The notes: a model not told the origin generated them from the letters alone. A stretch of DNA of 60,440 nt from Desulfurivibrionaceae bacterium (GCA_030145325.1 JAQYVW010000013.1:1-60440), one strand, 5' to 3'; shown: positions 51,822 to 60,440, counted from the first letter of the stretch. Numbers and translations: made by a program.

Positions 51822-54503
51822 ATGTCAACCAGCCCTGAACCAGTCTACGTTATTGATGGTAGCGCCTATATCTACCGCGCCTATCATGCCATCGCCCCCC
51901 TGTCCAACAAAGACGGTCTACCTACCCACGCCATTCTTGGTTTTACCAATATCCTTCTCCGCCTATTTAAGGAAAAGAATCCGCAATATGTGACGGTGGC
52001 CTTTGATGTCAAGGGTGGCAACTTTCGCCATGAAATGTATGCGGAATATAAGGCCAATCGCCCTCCCATGCCCGAGGATCTAGTCGTGCAGATCCCGTTC
52101 ATCAAGGAGGTTGTTGCTGCCTACAATATCCCCAGCCTTGCGCAGCAGGGCGTGGAAGCCGACGACCTCATCGCCGCCGCCGTCCACGCTCTGAGCAAAA
52201 AAGGGGTGCCGGTGGTGATCGTCTCCGGCGATAAGGATCTGTTGCAACTGGTCTCCGAGACCGTCTCCTTCTGGGATCCCATGAACAACCGGTTTTTCGA
52301 TCCGGAGGCAGTGCATAAGAAATACAATGTCACCCCCGCGCAGCTCCTTGATTTCTTTGCCCTGGTTGGCGACTCTGCCGACAATGTTCCCGGCGTGCCT
52401 GGAGTTGGCCCCAAGACTGCCGAAAAACTGATCAACCAGTTCGGCAGCCTGGAAGGGCTATACGAAAACGTTGCGACCCTGACCCAGAAGAAACTTAAAG
52501 AAAACCTGATCAATAACCGGGAACAAGCCTTTATTTCCCGCCGCTTGATCCGACTAAAAACCGACCTTGAGGTGCCGCCGGACGTTGCCGACTACCTCCT
52601 GCCCGCCCCGAATAGCGATAAACTTCGCGAGCTATTCACCCAGCTCAACTTCACCCGGTTGCTCAAAAACGAACTCCCTTCTGAAAGCATGGATCGCCAG
52701 GGCTTTCAACTGGTGCGCAATACAGAAGAACTGGCAACCTGCCTTAAAGAGATCGCCCAGGCGCCCCTGCTGGTGGTGGACACCGAAACCAGTTCCCTTG
52801 ACACCCTCACCGCCCAGTTTGTGGGGATCTCCCTCTGCGTTACGGCTGAGCACGCCTACTATCTTCCCTTGGGCCACCGTAACGAAGATGGGGAATTACT
52901 GGCCGGGCAACTGGATAAAGATGCAACCCTGCACGCCCTCCGCCCCTACCTGGAGAACCAGGAAATCGCTAAACTAGGTCACAACCTGAAATTCGATTAC
53001 GGCATCCTTTTGAATCACGGGGTCACCCTGCGCGGCCCACTTTACGACAGCATGATCGCCTCCTACCTCCTTGACCCGTCGCGACGCACCCATAAGCTGG
53101 ACGATCTCTGCGAGATGATCCTAAGCCGCCGCTTGACCAGTTTTGCCGAGGTCACCGATAAGGACAAACGGACGGACAGCTTTGTCTATGTTGATCCGGC
53201 CATGGCCAGCGATTACGCCTGCGAGGATGTCATCGGCTCCCTGCTCCTCTGGGAGACCTTTGCGCCGCAGCTCAAGGAACTTGGCCTCTGGGAACTATAC
53301 ACCACCCTTGAGAGCCAGCTGGTGCCGATTTTGGCCGCCATGGAGCGCACCGGGATCACGGTGGATTTACACCTCCTCAACGAGATGTCCAAAGAGTTTG
53401 AGGAAAAGATCGCGGCCATGGAAGCGCAGATCTACCTCCTGGCCGGACATGAGTTTAATATCAACTCTCCGCGCCAACTGGGGGTAATCCTCTTTGATGA
53501 ACTGGGCTTGCCCCATGGCCGCAAAACCAAGACCGGCTACTCCACCGATGCCAAGGTGCTGGAGAAGCTGGCGGCCCAGCACGAACTACCGGCCACAGTG
53601 ATCGGCCACCGCAACCTCAGCAAACTTAAATCCACCTATGTGGACAAGCTGGCCACCCTGATCCACCCCCAAACCGGACGCATCCATACCTCTTTCAACC
53701 AGACGGTCACGGCCACCGGGCGCTTGAGCAGCAGCAACCCAAATCTCCAGAACATCCCCATCCGCACCGAGGAAGGACAACGCATCAGACAGGCCTTTAT
53801 CGCCACTCCCGGCCATAAATTCCTCGCCGCCGACTATTCGCAGATCGATCTTCGGGTTCTGGCCCACTATTCACAAGACCCCGCTTTGCTGGCCGCCTTT
53901 CGCAACCACGAGGATGTGCATCGGCGCACCGCCGCCGAAATCTTCCGGGTCAACGACGCCTTCATCACCCCCCAGATGCGACGGGTGGCAAAAACCATCA
54001 ACTTCGGCATCGTCTACGGAATGAGCGCCTTCGGTCTCGCCAGCCAGCTCAACATCGGTCGCAAGGAGGCCGCCACCTTCATTGAGCGCTATTTTGAACT
54101 GTATGGAGGAGTGAAACAGTTCATGGAAGATATCGTCGCCTCCGCCCAAGAAGACGGCTTCGTCACCACCCTCCTCCATCGCCGCCGCCCGTTACCGGAA
54201 ATCAAAAGCAGCAACAAGACCCGGCGGGAATTTGCCGAACGAACCGCCATCAACACCCCCATCCAGGGCACGGCCGCCGACATCATCAAGCTGGCGATGC
54301 TCAAAACCGCCCGCGCCTTGGATAACACAGACCTCAGTGCCCGGATGCTCCTGCAAATCCATGACGAACTGGTGTTGGAGGTTCGAGACGATGAACTGCC
54401 GGAAACCGAAGCGCTGGTCAAGGAGTCCATGGAATCCGTGCTGGCCCTCGATGTGCCACTGCTGGTGAACATTTCCATCGGCGACAATCTGGGCAAGACC
54501 TGA
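51822..54503 (+). CDS. polA: DNA polymerase I
   Basis: 893 aa, three domains. The 5'-3' flap nuclease (1-290; VIDGSAYIYRAYHA, VTVAFDVKGGNFRHEMY, VSGDKDLLQLV, DNVPGVPGVGPKTA); the 3'-5' proofreading exonuclease (about 310-500), with VVDTETSSLD retaining its Asp-x-Glu and KLGHNLKFDYGIL; and the family A polymerase with DYSQIDLRVLAHYS, RRVAKTINFGIVYGMSAFG (the O helix) and QIHDELVLEV carrying the last catalytic acidic residues. It processes Okazaki fragments and fills repair gaps. There is no clear ribosome site before the ATG. Confidence 0.97.
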   Translation: MSTSPEPVYVIDGSAYIYRAYHAIAPLSNKDGLPTHAILGFTNILLRLFKEKNPQYVTVAFDVKGGNFRHEMYAEYKANRPPMPEDLVVQIPFIKEVVAAYNIPSLAQQGVEADDLIAAAVHALSKKGVPVVIVSGDKDLLQLVSETVSFWDPMNNRFFDPEAVHKKYNVTPAQLLDFFALVGDSADNVPGVPGVGPKTAEKLINQFGSLEGLYENVATLTQKKLKENLINNREQAFISRRLIRLKTDLEVPPDVADYLLPAPNSDKLRELFTQLNFTRLLKNELPSESMDRQGFQLVRNTEELATCLKEIAQAPLLVVDTETSSLDTLTAQFVGISLCVTAEHAYYLPLGHRNEDGELLAGQLDKDATLHALRPYLENQEIAKLGHNLKFDYGILLNHGVTLRGPLYDSMIASYLLDPSRRTHKLDDLCEMILSRRLTSFAEVTDKDKRTDSFVYVDPAMASDYACEDVIGSLLLWETFAPQLKELGLWELYTTLESQLVPILAAMERTGITVDLHLLNEMSKEFEEKIAAMEAQIYLLAGHEFNINSPRQLGVILFDELGLPHGRKTKTGYSTDAKVLEKLAAQHELPATVIGHRNLSKLKSTYVDKLATLIHPQTGRIHTSFNQTVTATGRLSSSNPNLQNIPIRTEEGQRIRQAFIATPGHKFLAADYSQIDLRVLAHYSQDPALLAAFRNHEDVHRRTAAEIFRVNDAFITPQMRRVAKTINFGIVYGMSAFGLASQLNIGRKEAATFIERYFELYGGVKQFMEDIVASAQEDGFVTTLLHRRRPLPEIKSSNKTRREFAERTAINTPIQGTAADIIKLAMLKTARALDNTDLSARMLLQIHDELVLEVRDDELPETEALVKESMESVLALDVPLLVNISIGDNLGKT

Positions 54504-54585
54504 TCCCACCGAGAAAATTTGCTATTTCCACCCCGACCTCAAACCTGGGCAATCATTACCGCCGTCAGAGCAGCAGACAAAGATA

Positions 54586-54614
54586 TTGACGCAGGCTGCG
54601 AAACTGCGTAGGAT
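54586..54614 (+). promoter_or_regulatory. sigma70-type promoter for ppiD
   Basis: TTGACG (54586-54591) and TAGGAT (54609-54614) are 17 bp apart, giving a leader of about 80 nt to the ATG at 54702. AAGGAG precedes the start by about 13 bp. Confidence 0.5.
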
Positions 54615-54701
54615 GACTCCCTGAATTTCTTCACAATAACGATACCTTCCGGGCGGCACAACCGCCCGTAGCCGAATAACACGCAAGGAGAACACCCCAT
54701 C

Positions 54702-56588
54702 ATGCTGGATCTGATGCGCCGCAAGGCCCAATCAACGTATATTCAGGCCACCATTGTTATCATCATTCTGGTTTTTGTTTTCTGGGGCGTCGGCTCCAAC
54801 CAGGGACCAGGACGCAACAATGCCGCCACCGTCAACGGCCAGGCCATCACCTACCGCGACTTCCAACAGGCCTACGAACGCACCACCAATCAATACCGGA
54901 AACAGTTCGGCGGTTCCCTGCCAGAATCTTTAATGAAGGCGCTCAACCTCCGACAACAGGTGGTTAGCCAACTGGTGGAACGTAGCCTGCTGCTCCAGGG
55001 CGCACAACAGATGGGGATCAGGGTTAGCGACGAAGAAATTCGCAACACCATCCAGACCATGGGCTCTTTCCAAAACAACGGCACCTTTGACGTCAAACGC
55101 TACAAAGAAATATTGGCCGGATCACGAATGACCCCCGCCAACTTTGAAACCAGCATCCGCACCGACCTGCTCACCGACAAGGTGGTCAATGCCCTGAGTC
55201 GTTTTACACAAGTGATGCCCGATGAACTGCAAGATCGCTTCACCTATGACTACGAGACAACCACCCTCGCCTATCTTGATTTCACCGCCAAGGATTTCAC
55301 CACCAAGGTGGAGGTGCAGGACGATGCCCTGGCCACCTTTTATGATGCCCACAAAGATAACTACAAAACTGATCCGCAGAGAAAACTCAACTACCTGTTC
55401 TTCTCCACAAAAGATGGCGACGCCCAACCCACCGCTGCTGAGGTAAAAACGTACTACGACCAAAACCTGGATAAATATCAATTACCTGAACAACGCCAGG
55501 CCCGCCACATCCTTCTGCGCACACCACCAAAGGCCGACGACGAAACCAAGAACAAAACCCGCAAAGAGCTGGAAGATATCCTTGCCAAAGCTAACAACGG
55601 TGCGGACTTCGCCAAACTGGCCAAAGAGTTCTCTCAAGACGGCTCGGCGGCCAAGGGCGGAGATTTGGGCTTCTTTGGTCGGGGACGGATGGTTCCCGCC
55701 TTTGACCAGGCTGTTTTCTCCCTCAAGGAAGGTGAGATTAGCAAGATCGTCGAAACCCAATTTGGCTTCCACATCATCAAGCTTGAAAAAATCAACCCGG
55801 CCCGACAACAGAAATTGGCCGAGGTGACCAATGAAATTACCACCATGCTTGCCAGCAAAAACGGCAGCGCGAAGGCCTTTAAAGATGCCGGGGACGCTTA
55901 TGAGCAGATCATCCTCGCCGGTAGTCTGCAAAATTACGCACAAAAAAATAATATCACGGTGCGCAGCACGGAATTTTTTACCCGCCGCAACGCCCCGAAA
56001 ACCCTTGCCGACAAGCCCTCTCTCCTCACCGCCGCCTTTTCGCTTAAAAAAGGCGAACTCAGCTCCCTGGTGGAGGACCACAACGGCTATTCCATCCTCT
56101 ATATTGAAGATGGTAAAGAGCCGGAGGTTCCTGCCCTTGACTCGGTGCGAGCACGGGTAGAGAAGGATTTCATTACCGCCGAGGCAACAAAATTGGCCGA
56201 AAAAGCCGCCCAAGACCTTTTGGCAGCGGTGAAAGATGGCGCTTCTCTGCAGGATGCAGCCCAAAAACAAGCTCGCACCGCCAAAGAAGTGACCTATTCT
56301 CGATCAGATCGCAGCAAAGCCACCCTGCCCGCTAAAGCGCAGGATAAAGGACTGGAGCTGTCAGTAAACGGCCCCACCCCCAACAAGGTCATTGCCGACG
56401 GCTCATCCTTCTATGTTCTACAGCTGCAGGAAAGAAAGAAACCCGAGGCAAACCTGTTGGCGGGCAAGGAAACGGAACTGCGGGAAAAACTGCTGAAGGA
56501 AAACCGGATTGCGTTGCTCACCGCCTGGATCGAAACCTTGAAAGGGAAAGCGGAAATATCCGTAAACCCACAGGTCTTGGAACAATAA
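54702..56588 (+). CDS. ppiD: Periplasmic folding chaperone PpiD (SurA-type N domain, parvulin isomerase domain)
   Basis: 628 aa. The opening MLDLMRRKAQSTYIQATIVI is an N-terminal anchor: a short cytoplasmic end and one membrane helix (IVIIILVFVFWGVG). A SurA N-like chaperone domain follows, and a parvulin isomerase domain at about 264-360 (QARHILLRTPP, FAKLAKEFSQDGSAAKGGDL, FGFHIIKLEKI). A second half (360-628) resembles another chaperone and parvulin-like repeat without the core motif. PpiD sits at the Sec exit and helps outer-membrane and periplasmic proteins fold. It has its own promoter and stands alone. Confidence 0.93.
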   Translation: MLDLMRRKAQSTYIQATIVIIILVFVFWGVGSNQGPGRNNAATVNGQAITYRDFQQAYERTTNQYRKQFGGSLPESLMKALNLRQQVVSQLVERSLLLQGAQQMGIRVSDEEIRNTIQTMGSFQNNGTFDVKRYKEILAGSRMTPANFETSIRTDLLTDKVVNALSRFTQVMPDELQDRFTYDYETTTLAYLDFTAKDFTTKVEVQDDALATFYDAHKDNYKTDPQRKLNYLFFSTKDGDAQPTAAEVKTYYDQNLDKYQLPEQRQARHILLRTPPKADDETKNKTRKELEDILAKANNGADFAKLAKEFSQDGSAAKGGDLGFFGRGRMVPAFDQAVFSLKEGEISKIVETQFGFHIIKLEKINPARQQKLAEVTNEITTMLASKNGSAKAFKDAGDAYEQIILAGSLQNYAQKNNITVRSTEFFTRRNAPKTLADKPSLLTAAFSLKKGELSSLVEDHNGYSILYIEDGKEPEVPALDSVRARVEKDFITAEATKLAEKAAQDLLAAVKDGASLQDAAQKQARTAKEVTYSRSDRSKATLPAKAQDKGLELSVNGPTPNKVIADGSSFYVLQLQERKKPEANLLAGKETELREKLLKENRIALLTAWIETLKGKAEISVNPQVLEQ

Positions 56589-56595
56589 GAACAGC

Positions 56596-56898
56596 CTACC
56601 CCTTGCCCCACAAGGGGTCGTTGCCAAAGCGCTCCATCCACCAATCCTCGTCGCTCTGCGGCTCTAATTCCGCAGGCGGCAGCGGCACCGGGTAATTTTC
56701 GCATAAATCCAGCAACAACCGGTAAGCATCGGTTAGATCATGCATGGGCAAATCCGCCTCGCCAGGATCGGCAAGGTCAGGGTGATGTTGCTTGCAAAGC
56801 AAGCGATAAGCCTTCTTGATCTCGCCCAAGCTGGCTTTTTCACCCAAGCCCAGCAAATCGCGAGCCGCGACAATGCGTTGACGATATTTCCCCATCAC
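56596..56898 (-). CDS. Small J-domain protein
   Basis: 100 aa. A J-domain of about 60 residues (YRQRIVAARDLLGLGEKASL, EIKKAYRLLCKQHHPDLAD) with the HPD motif intact, followed by a short acidic tail (ELEPQSDEDWWMERFGNDPL). It would stimulate a DnaK ATPase but lacks Gly/Phe and zinc-finger parts, so it is a dedicated co-chaperone, not a general one. The start codon overlaps the end of plsY (ATGATGG across the plsY stop), so the two are translationally coupled. It is convergent with ppiD, 7 bp apart. Confidence 0.8.
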   Translation of the reverse strand: MMGKYRQRIVAARDLLGLGEKASLGEIKKAYRLLCKQHHPDLADPGEADLPMHDLTDAYRLLLDLCENYPVPLPPAELEPQSDEDWWMERFGNDPLWGKG

Positions 56899-57533
56899 TT
56901 GCCACTCCCATTCTTCCGCCAGCTTTTCTCCTCACCCCGCTTGAGCCGACCAATATTTTCGTGGTGCTTAAACCAGATCAGGATGCCGATGGCAGAAGCC
57001 AAGCCCGTATAAGGCAGAGAACCGGTCAGCAACCAAATCAACCCCGGCATCATCAGCGCGGCGGTGAGCGAGCCCAACGAGACAAAACCCCAGTTATAGA
57101 CCACGCCGACAAAGATCAAGACGTCAATAAGCGCCGCCAACGGGTTGAGATAGAAAAAGACCCCCAAGGCGGTGGCCACCCCCTTGCCGCCCTTGAAGCC
57201 CAGATAGAGCGGATAAAGGTGGCCGAGGAAAGCCGCGCCGCCACTGAACACCACCCAAAGATCCACATCACCGCGCCCCCGCAACAGGGCCGCCACCGCC
57301 AACATGGGCAGCACCCCCTTGCCAGCATCCCCCAACAGGGTCAGGATGCCAAGCCCCTTGCCCAGTTGCCGGGTGACGTTGGTGGCGCCGATATTCTTAC
57401 TCCCAGCCCGCCGGACATCAACCCCCTTCATTTTACCCAGCACCAGCCCAAAGGGGATGGATCCGATCAAATAAGAAAGAAGAACCAGGCCGTAACGGCC
57501 AAGATCACTGTTCGCCAAAGAAACCATCTCCAT
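56895..57533 (-). CDS. plsY: Glycerol-3-phosphate acyltransferase PlsY
   Basis: 212 aa with five membrane helices. Conserved PlsY motifs: the N-terminal YLIGSIPFGLVLGK, GSKNIGATNVTRQLGK, GHLYPLYLGFKGGKGVATALG, and the C-terminal region with WFKHHENIGRLKRGEE. It transfers the acyl group of acyl-phosphate to glycerol-3-phosphate, the first step of phospholipid synthesis. It is followed by an overlapping small J-domain gene. Confidence 0.96.
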   Translation of the reverse strand: MEMVSLANSDLGRYGLVLLSYLIGSIPFGLVLGKMKGVDVRRAGSKNIGATNVTRQLGKGLGILTLLGDAGKGVLPMLAVAALLRGRGDVDLWVVFSGGAAFLGHLYPLYLGFKGGKGVATALGVFFYLNPLAALIDVLIFVGVVYNWGFVSLGSLTAALMMPGLIWLLTGSLPYTGLASAIGILIWFKHHENIGRLKRGEEKSWRKNGSGK

Positions 57534-57724
57534 ATACCTGCACTCTCTTCAAAATAAGGGATTATGCCCACGAAAAGGGACCATACTAGCAATTTTTTAC
57601 TGTCTCTGCCTCCCCTTTTTCCCTTTTACCACCCCTCCCGGCCACGGGAGATCAATGGTGACAATGGGGCAACAACAAAAAAAGAAAGATGACAAGCCTG
57701 CAGCCAATGCGCTAGCATGAGCAG

Positions 57725-58195
57725 ATGGATACCAACACCTTCATGCAGCAAGCCATTGACCTGGCCCTGGAAAAGATGAATGACCACCAAGGCGGCCCTT
57801 TCGGCGCCTTAATCGTTAAAGACGGTGCGGTTATCGGTCGAGGCTGGAACCGGGTCACTTCCAGTAACGATCCCACCGCCCACGCCGAGATCACCGCCAT
57901 CCGCAATGCCTGCAAAAACATCCAAGACTTCAGCCTCCAAGGCTGCGAGCTATTCGTCAACTGCGAACCTTGCCCCATGTGTCTGGCCGCCGCTTACTGG
58001 GCCGGGATCAAAACCATCTACTACGCCGCCACCCGCAAAGACGCCGCCGGGATCGGCTTTGCCGACGACCATATCTACGACGAGTTTGCACGGCCGCTCC
58101 ACGAACGCGCCATCCCCATGGTGCAGATGATGCGAGATAAAAACCTCCCCGTTTTCACCGCCTGGAACCATCTGGAAGGCAAGATCAACTATTAA
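57725..58195 (+). CDS. Cytidine/deoxycytidylate-type nucleoside deaminase (guanine deaminase-like)
   Basis: 156 aa. Zinc-dependent deaminase motifs: PTAHAEITAIRNAC, with the zinc-binding His and catalytic Glu, and EPCPMCLAAAYWAGI, with both zinc cysteines. The N-terminal GGPFGALIVKDGAVIGRGWN and the C-terminal DDHIYDEFARPLHERAIP are characteristic of the bacterial guanine deaminase/tRNA-adenosine-like group, and guanine is the most probable substrate. The ATG has no strong ribosome site. It stands alone, followed by a 400-bp gap that leads to hcp. Confidence 0.85.
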   Translation: MDTNTFMQQAIDLALEKMNDHQGGPFGALIVKDGAVIGRGWNRVTSSNDPTAHAEITAIRNACKNIQDFSLQGCELFVNCEPCPMCLAAAYWAGIKTIYYAATRKDAAGIGFADDHIYDEFARPLHERAIPMVQMMRDKNLPVFTAWNHLEGKINY

Positions 58196-58493
58196 TCAGT
58201 GGGGCCGCGCCGCACCGAAGGGCCGATCTTTTTTCACATGCCCCACCCTGACAACCTTTAACAGCCAGCCAGGAACGCATCCCAACAATATTCACAATAG
58301 AAACGCTCCAAAGTAGGCACAACCCCGGCATCAATACCGGCCCGTAACTCTTCAGCTGTGGCACAGATTCGAACAAGCAAGCCTGCGAAGATAGCCAGGC
58401 GATGTGAGCAGGATTGATCGTCTGAGGTAAGCGAAGACTCCGAGATGGAGGGCAGCTGGAGAGTTACAAAAAACAGGATTTTTTTAGTCCCAC
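58196..58493. other. Intergenic region between deaminase and hcp
   Basis: No supported gene. On the minus strand a frame from a TTG at 58380 to a stop at 58258 reads in a protein-like way (AEELRAGIDAGVVPTLERFY, then CEYCWDAFLAGC), but it has no ribosome site and no ATG; it could be the remnant of a gene. The stretch also contains a T-loop-like GTTCGAATC on the minus strand that does not extend to a tRNA. The hcp control region begins at 58494. Confidence 0.35.
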
Positions 58494-58535
58494 TTGACTC
58501 AAGTCAAAGTCTTTGCAGCTGTCGTCCGCTATTCT
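58494..58535 (+). promoter_or_regulatory. HcpR/FNR-type operator and hcp promoter
   Basis: TTGACTCAAGTCAA (58494-58507) is a palindrome of six bases on each side of a two-base centre, the CRP/FNR-superfamily type. A -10 box TATTCT (58530-58535) predicts a start near 58542, which places the operator centre at -41.5, the usual class II activator position. hcp begins at 58602. From published work on sulfate-reducing bacteria I recall HcpR, a CRP/FNR regulator of hcp with TTGAC-type sites, so control by HcpR is likely. Confidence 0.7.
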
Positions 58536-58601
58536 GGACTCAACAAACCAATGCTGATTTCATTATAGCCAACCAAATAAACTTTTTGATAGGAGCGTAA
58601 A

Positions 58602-60302
58602 ATGTTTTGTAACCAGTGCGAACAAACAGCCAAAGGAAAAGCATGCACCACTGTCGGCGTCTGCGGCAAGCAGTCTGATGTTGCCGCCCTCCAGGATCTT
58701 CTCACCCACGCGGTGCAAGGGCTTTCTCTCTTTGCCGTGGAAGGCCGCAAGGCTGGCATCGTGGACAGCGAGACCAATCTCTTCAGTTGCGAGGCGATCT
58801 TCTCCTGCCTGACCAACGTTGACTTCGACCCCGCTCGCTTTGAGCAGATGACCAGGAAGGCTGTGGAATTGCGTGAAGCGATGAAGACCAAGGTCGCCGC
58901 TGCCGGTGGCAACACCGATTTCCCCTTTGCCGCCGCCACTTTCAGCCCGGCTGGCTCCATGGCCGAACTGGTTACCCAGGGCGAGGCGGTTTCCCTTGCT
59001 CCCAAGGAAGGTGCCAACGTTGACATCGAATCCCTGAAAGCGATCCTGATGTACGGTCTGCGCGGAGTTGCCGCCTACACCGATCATGCCAAGATCCTTG
59101 ACCAAGAAGATGATGCCATCTACGCTTTCATCCATGAAGCCATGGCTACCTTGCTTCGCGATGACCTCTCGGTGGAAGATTGCATCGGCGCGGCGATGAA
59201 ATGCGGCGAGATCAACATCCGCGCCATGGAGATTTTGGACGCTGGCAACACCGGTACTTACGGCCACCCGGTTCCCACCGAGGTGCCACGAGGCGCCAAG
59301 GCAGGCAAGGCGTTGTTGGTAAGCGGCCACGATCTCAAAGATCTGGAAGCGATCCTCAAGCAGACAGAGGGCAAAGGAATCAATGTTTACACCCATGGCG
59401 AGATGCTGCCCTGCCACGGTTACCCGGAGCTGAAAAAATATGACCACCTGCACGGTCATTACGGCACCGCTTGGCAGAACCAGCAGAAAGAATTTGCTGA
59501 GTTCCCCGGCGCCATTGTCATGACCACCAACTGTATCCAACAGCCCAAGAGCTACCAGGAGAACATCTTCACCACCGGCCTGGTGGGTTGGCCAGGCGTC
59601 ACCCATATCGGCGACAACAAGGACTTCGCTCCCGCCATCAACCGCGCCCTAGCCATGGACGGCTTTGCTGCTGACACCGACCTTGATTCCGTAATGGTAG
59701 GATTTGCTCGCAACACGGTCTTAGGCGTAGCCGACAAGGTTATTGCAGCGGTAAAGAACAAGGACATCCGTCATTTCTTCCTGGTCGCCGGGTGCGACGG
59801 CGCCAAGCCCGGTCGTAACTATTACACCGAGTTTGTTGAGAAGGTACCTGCCGACTGTATGGTTTTAACCCTGGCCTGCGGCAAATTCCGCTTCTTCGAC
59901 CAGAAACTTGGCGACATCGGCGGCATCCCGCGCTTGCTGGATATCGGCCAGTGTAACGATGCCTACTCGGCAATCCAAATCGCCTCCGCTCTGGCCGGGG
60001 CCTTTGAATGCGGGGTCAACGATCTACCCCTCTCCATGGTTCTTTCCTGGTACGAGCAGAAAGCAGTGGCGATTCTCCTCTCCCTGCTGCACTTAGGGAT
60101 CACCGATATCCGCCTCGGACCCAGTTTGCCAGCCTTCATCACCCCAGGCGTGCTGGACGTCCTGGTTAAAACCTTTGACATCAAGCCGATTTCCACCCCG
60201 GATGCTGACCTTAACACCATCCTCGGCGTCACCACTGGCGGCGGATGCGGTGGCGGTTGCGCATGCGGCTCCGGTGCAGTAAAAGAAAACCGGATCAACT
60301 AG
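58602..60302 (+). CDS. hcp: Hybrid cluster protein (hydroxylamine reductase, prismane protein)
   Basis: 566 aa. N-terminal cluster motif CNQCEQTAKGKACTTVGVCG (cysteines at 3, 6, 15, 21), the spacing of strict anaerobes that holds a [4Fe-4S] cluster. The hybrid-cluster ligands recur in HGEMLPCHGY, TTNCIQQP, LVAGCDGAKPGRNYY, ALACGKFRFFDQ (reading TLACGKFRFF) and DIGQCNDAYSA. Hcp reduces NO and hydroxylamine and guards against nitrosative stress. GGAG precedes the ATG; an HcpR-type operator sits upstream. The end is odd: a short Cys/Gly tail (GGGCGGGCACGSG), and the stop codon overlaps the first two bases of the 29-bp repeat at 60301. Confidence 0.97.
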   Translation: MFCNQCEQTAKGKACTTVGVCGKQSDVAALQDLLTHAVQGLSLFAVEGRKAGIVDSETNLFSCEAIFSCLTNVDFDPARFEQMTRKAVELREAMKTKVAAAGGNTDFPFAAATFSPAGSMAELVTQGEAVSLAPKEGANVDIESLKAILMYGLRGVAAYTDHAKILDQEDDAIYAFIHEAMATLLRDDLSVEDCIGAAMKCGEINIRAMEILDAGNTGTYGHPVPTEVPRGAKAGKALLVSGHDLKDLEAILKQTEGKGINVYTHGEMLPCHGYPELKKYDHLHGHYGTAWQNQQKEFAEFPGAIVMTTNCIQQPKSYQENIFTTGLVGWPGVTHIGDNKDFAPAINRALAMDGFAADTDLDSVMVGFARNTVLGVADKVIAAVKNKDIRHFFLVAGCDGAKPGRNYYTEFVEKVPADCMVLTLACGKFRFFDQKLGDIGGIPRLLDIGQCNDAYSAIQIASALAGAFECGVNDLPLSMVLSWYEQKAVAILLSLLHLGITDIRLGPSLPAFITPGVLDVLVKTFDIKPISTPDADLNTILGVTTGGGCGGGCACGSGAVKENRIN

Positions 60303-60329
60303 TGTCTGTCCATAAATGAGGATTTTTGT
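60301..60329 (+). repeat. 29-bp repeat, copy 2, likely element terminus
   Basis: The block AGTGTCTGTCCATAAATGAG and the nine bases after it match 39026-39054 at 27 of 29 positions and in the same orientation. It starts inside the hcp stop codon and runs towards the window end, where the rest of the element would lie. As copy 1 flanks an IS1595-type transposase piece, this is probably the end of a related insertion. Confidence 0.6.
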
Positions 60330-60440
60330 TCGAGATCAAGGCATGCGAAAAAAATAAGCGCAGGCATATGTTTGATATTCCGAGCATTATTTTTTGAACA
60401 TAACGCAGAGATCGGGCAGGTAGCGAACCTGTGAGACTCC

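Noticed and set aside
58366-58380. tRNA T-loop-like GTTCGAATC on the minus strand
   Set aside because: No anticodon stem or acceptor stem can be drawn around it.

Overview
The window reads as chromosome of a sulfate-reducer-like member of the Desulfobacterota, most likely Desulfobulbales. This is inferred from gene content and style, not from a marker search: an anaerobe-type hybrid cluster protein behind an HcpR/FNR-type operator, a rubredoxin-membrane fusion, a sigma54 enhancer-binding regulator with its -24/-12 promoter, a TauE/SafE transporter paired with a TIGR02186 protein, and many two-component and c-di-GMP proteins. Most of the window is GC-rich and densely coded. The left edge (about 1-1500) and the 39.0-43.8 kb stretch are visibly more AT-rich and look acquired.

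Layout. 1-1.5 kb: 3' part of a radical SAM/SPASM peptide maturase and a 65-aa membrane protein with a good sigma70 promoter. 1.6-3.9 kb (minus): TPR-methyltransferase. 4.3-18.5 kb: the most unusual locus, comprising an NtrC-type regulator, two inverted 19-bp operators and a sigma54 promoter, then a stress-protein-like gene, TauE/SafE transporter, TIGR02186 membrane-anchored protein, a PEP-synthase-like protein, a receiver protein, a membrane histidine kinase and two more PEP-synthase-like proteins. The three dikinase-like proteins keep the ATP-grasp and the phospho-histidine swivel domain, but a shared domain I do not recognise replaces the PEP/pyruvate barrel. 18.7-20.8 kb (minus): rubredoxin-DUF2231 membrane protein, tatC, tatB. 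21.2-26.5 kb: purA, a GT2 glycosyltransferase, a Lcl-domain lipoprotein and a four-gene FlgO/CsgG-like lipoprotein operon. 27.2-34.7 kb (plus): rpoZ, dnaJ, moaC, dksA, galT, a receiver, a FolE2 homologue without its metal-binding motif, glyS and cheY. 34.8-36.5 kb: umuDC. 36.7-38.9 kb (minus): HD-GYP protein. 39.0-43.8 kb: IS1595-type remnant, WcbI-like protein, DUF3144 protein and a large exported beta-helix protein. 44-48.5 kb: SlyD-like isomerase, small conserved protein, RlpA, orphan solute-binding protein and CPA2 antiporter with universal-stress domains. 48.9-58.2 kb: diguanylate cyclase, yqeY, rhomboid protease, polA, ppiD, J-domain protein, plsY and nucleoside deaminase. 58.5-60.3 kb: hcp with a well-positioned operator, ending at one copy of a 29-bp repeat whose other copy flanks the IS remnant.

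How the parts may work together (inference). At 4.3-18.5 kb, a kinase and regulator probably sense an envelope or metabolic signal and switch on, through sigma54, export by the TauE/SafE-TIGR02186 pair and a set of ATP-dependent phosphotransferases of unknown acceptor. The rest is mainly housekeeping (transcription, replication, envelope, cofactors) with nitrosative-stress defence (hcp) and SOS mutagenesis (umuDC). I saw no rRNA, tRNA, CRISPR array, prophage or intact insertion sequence.
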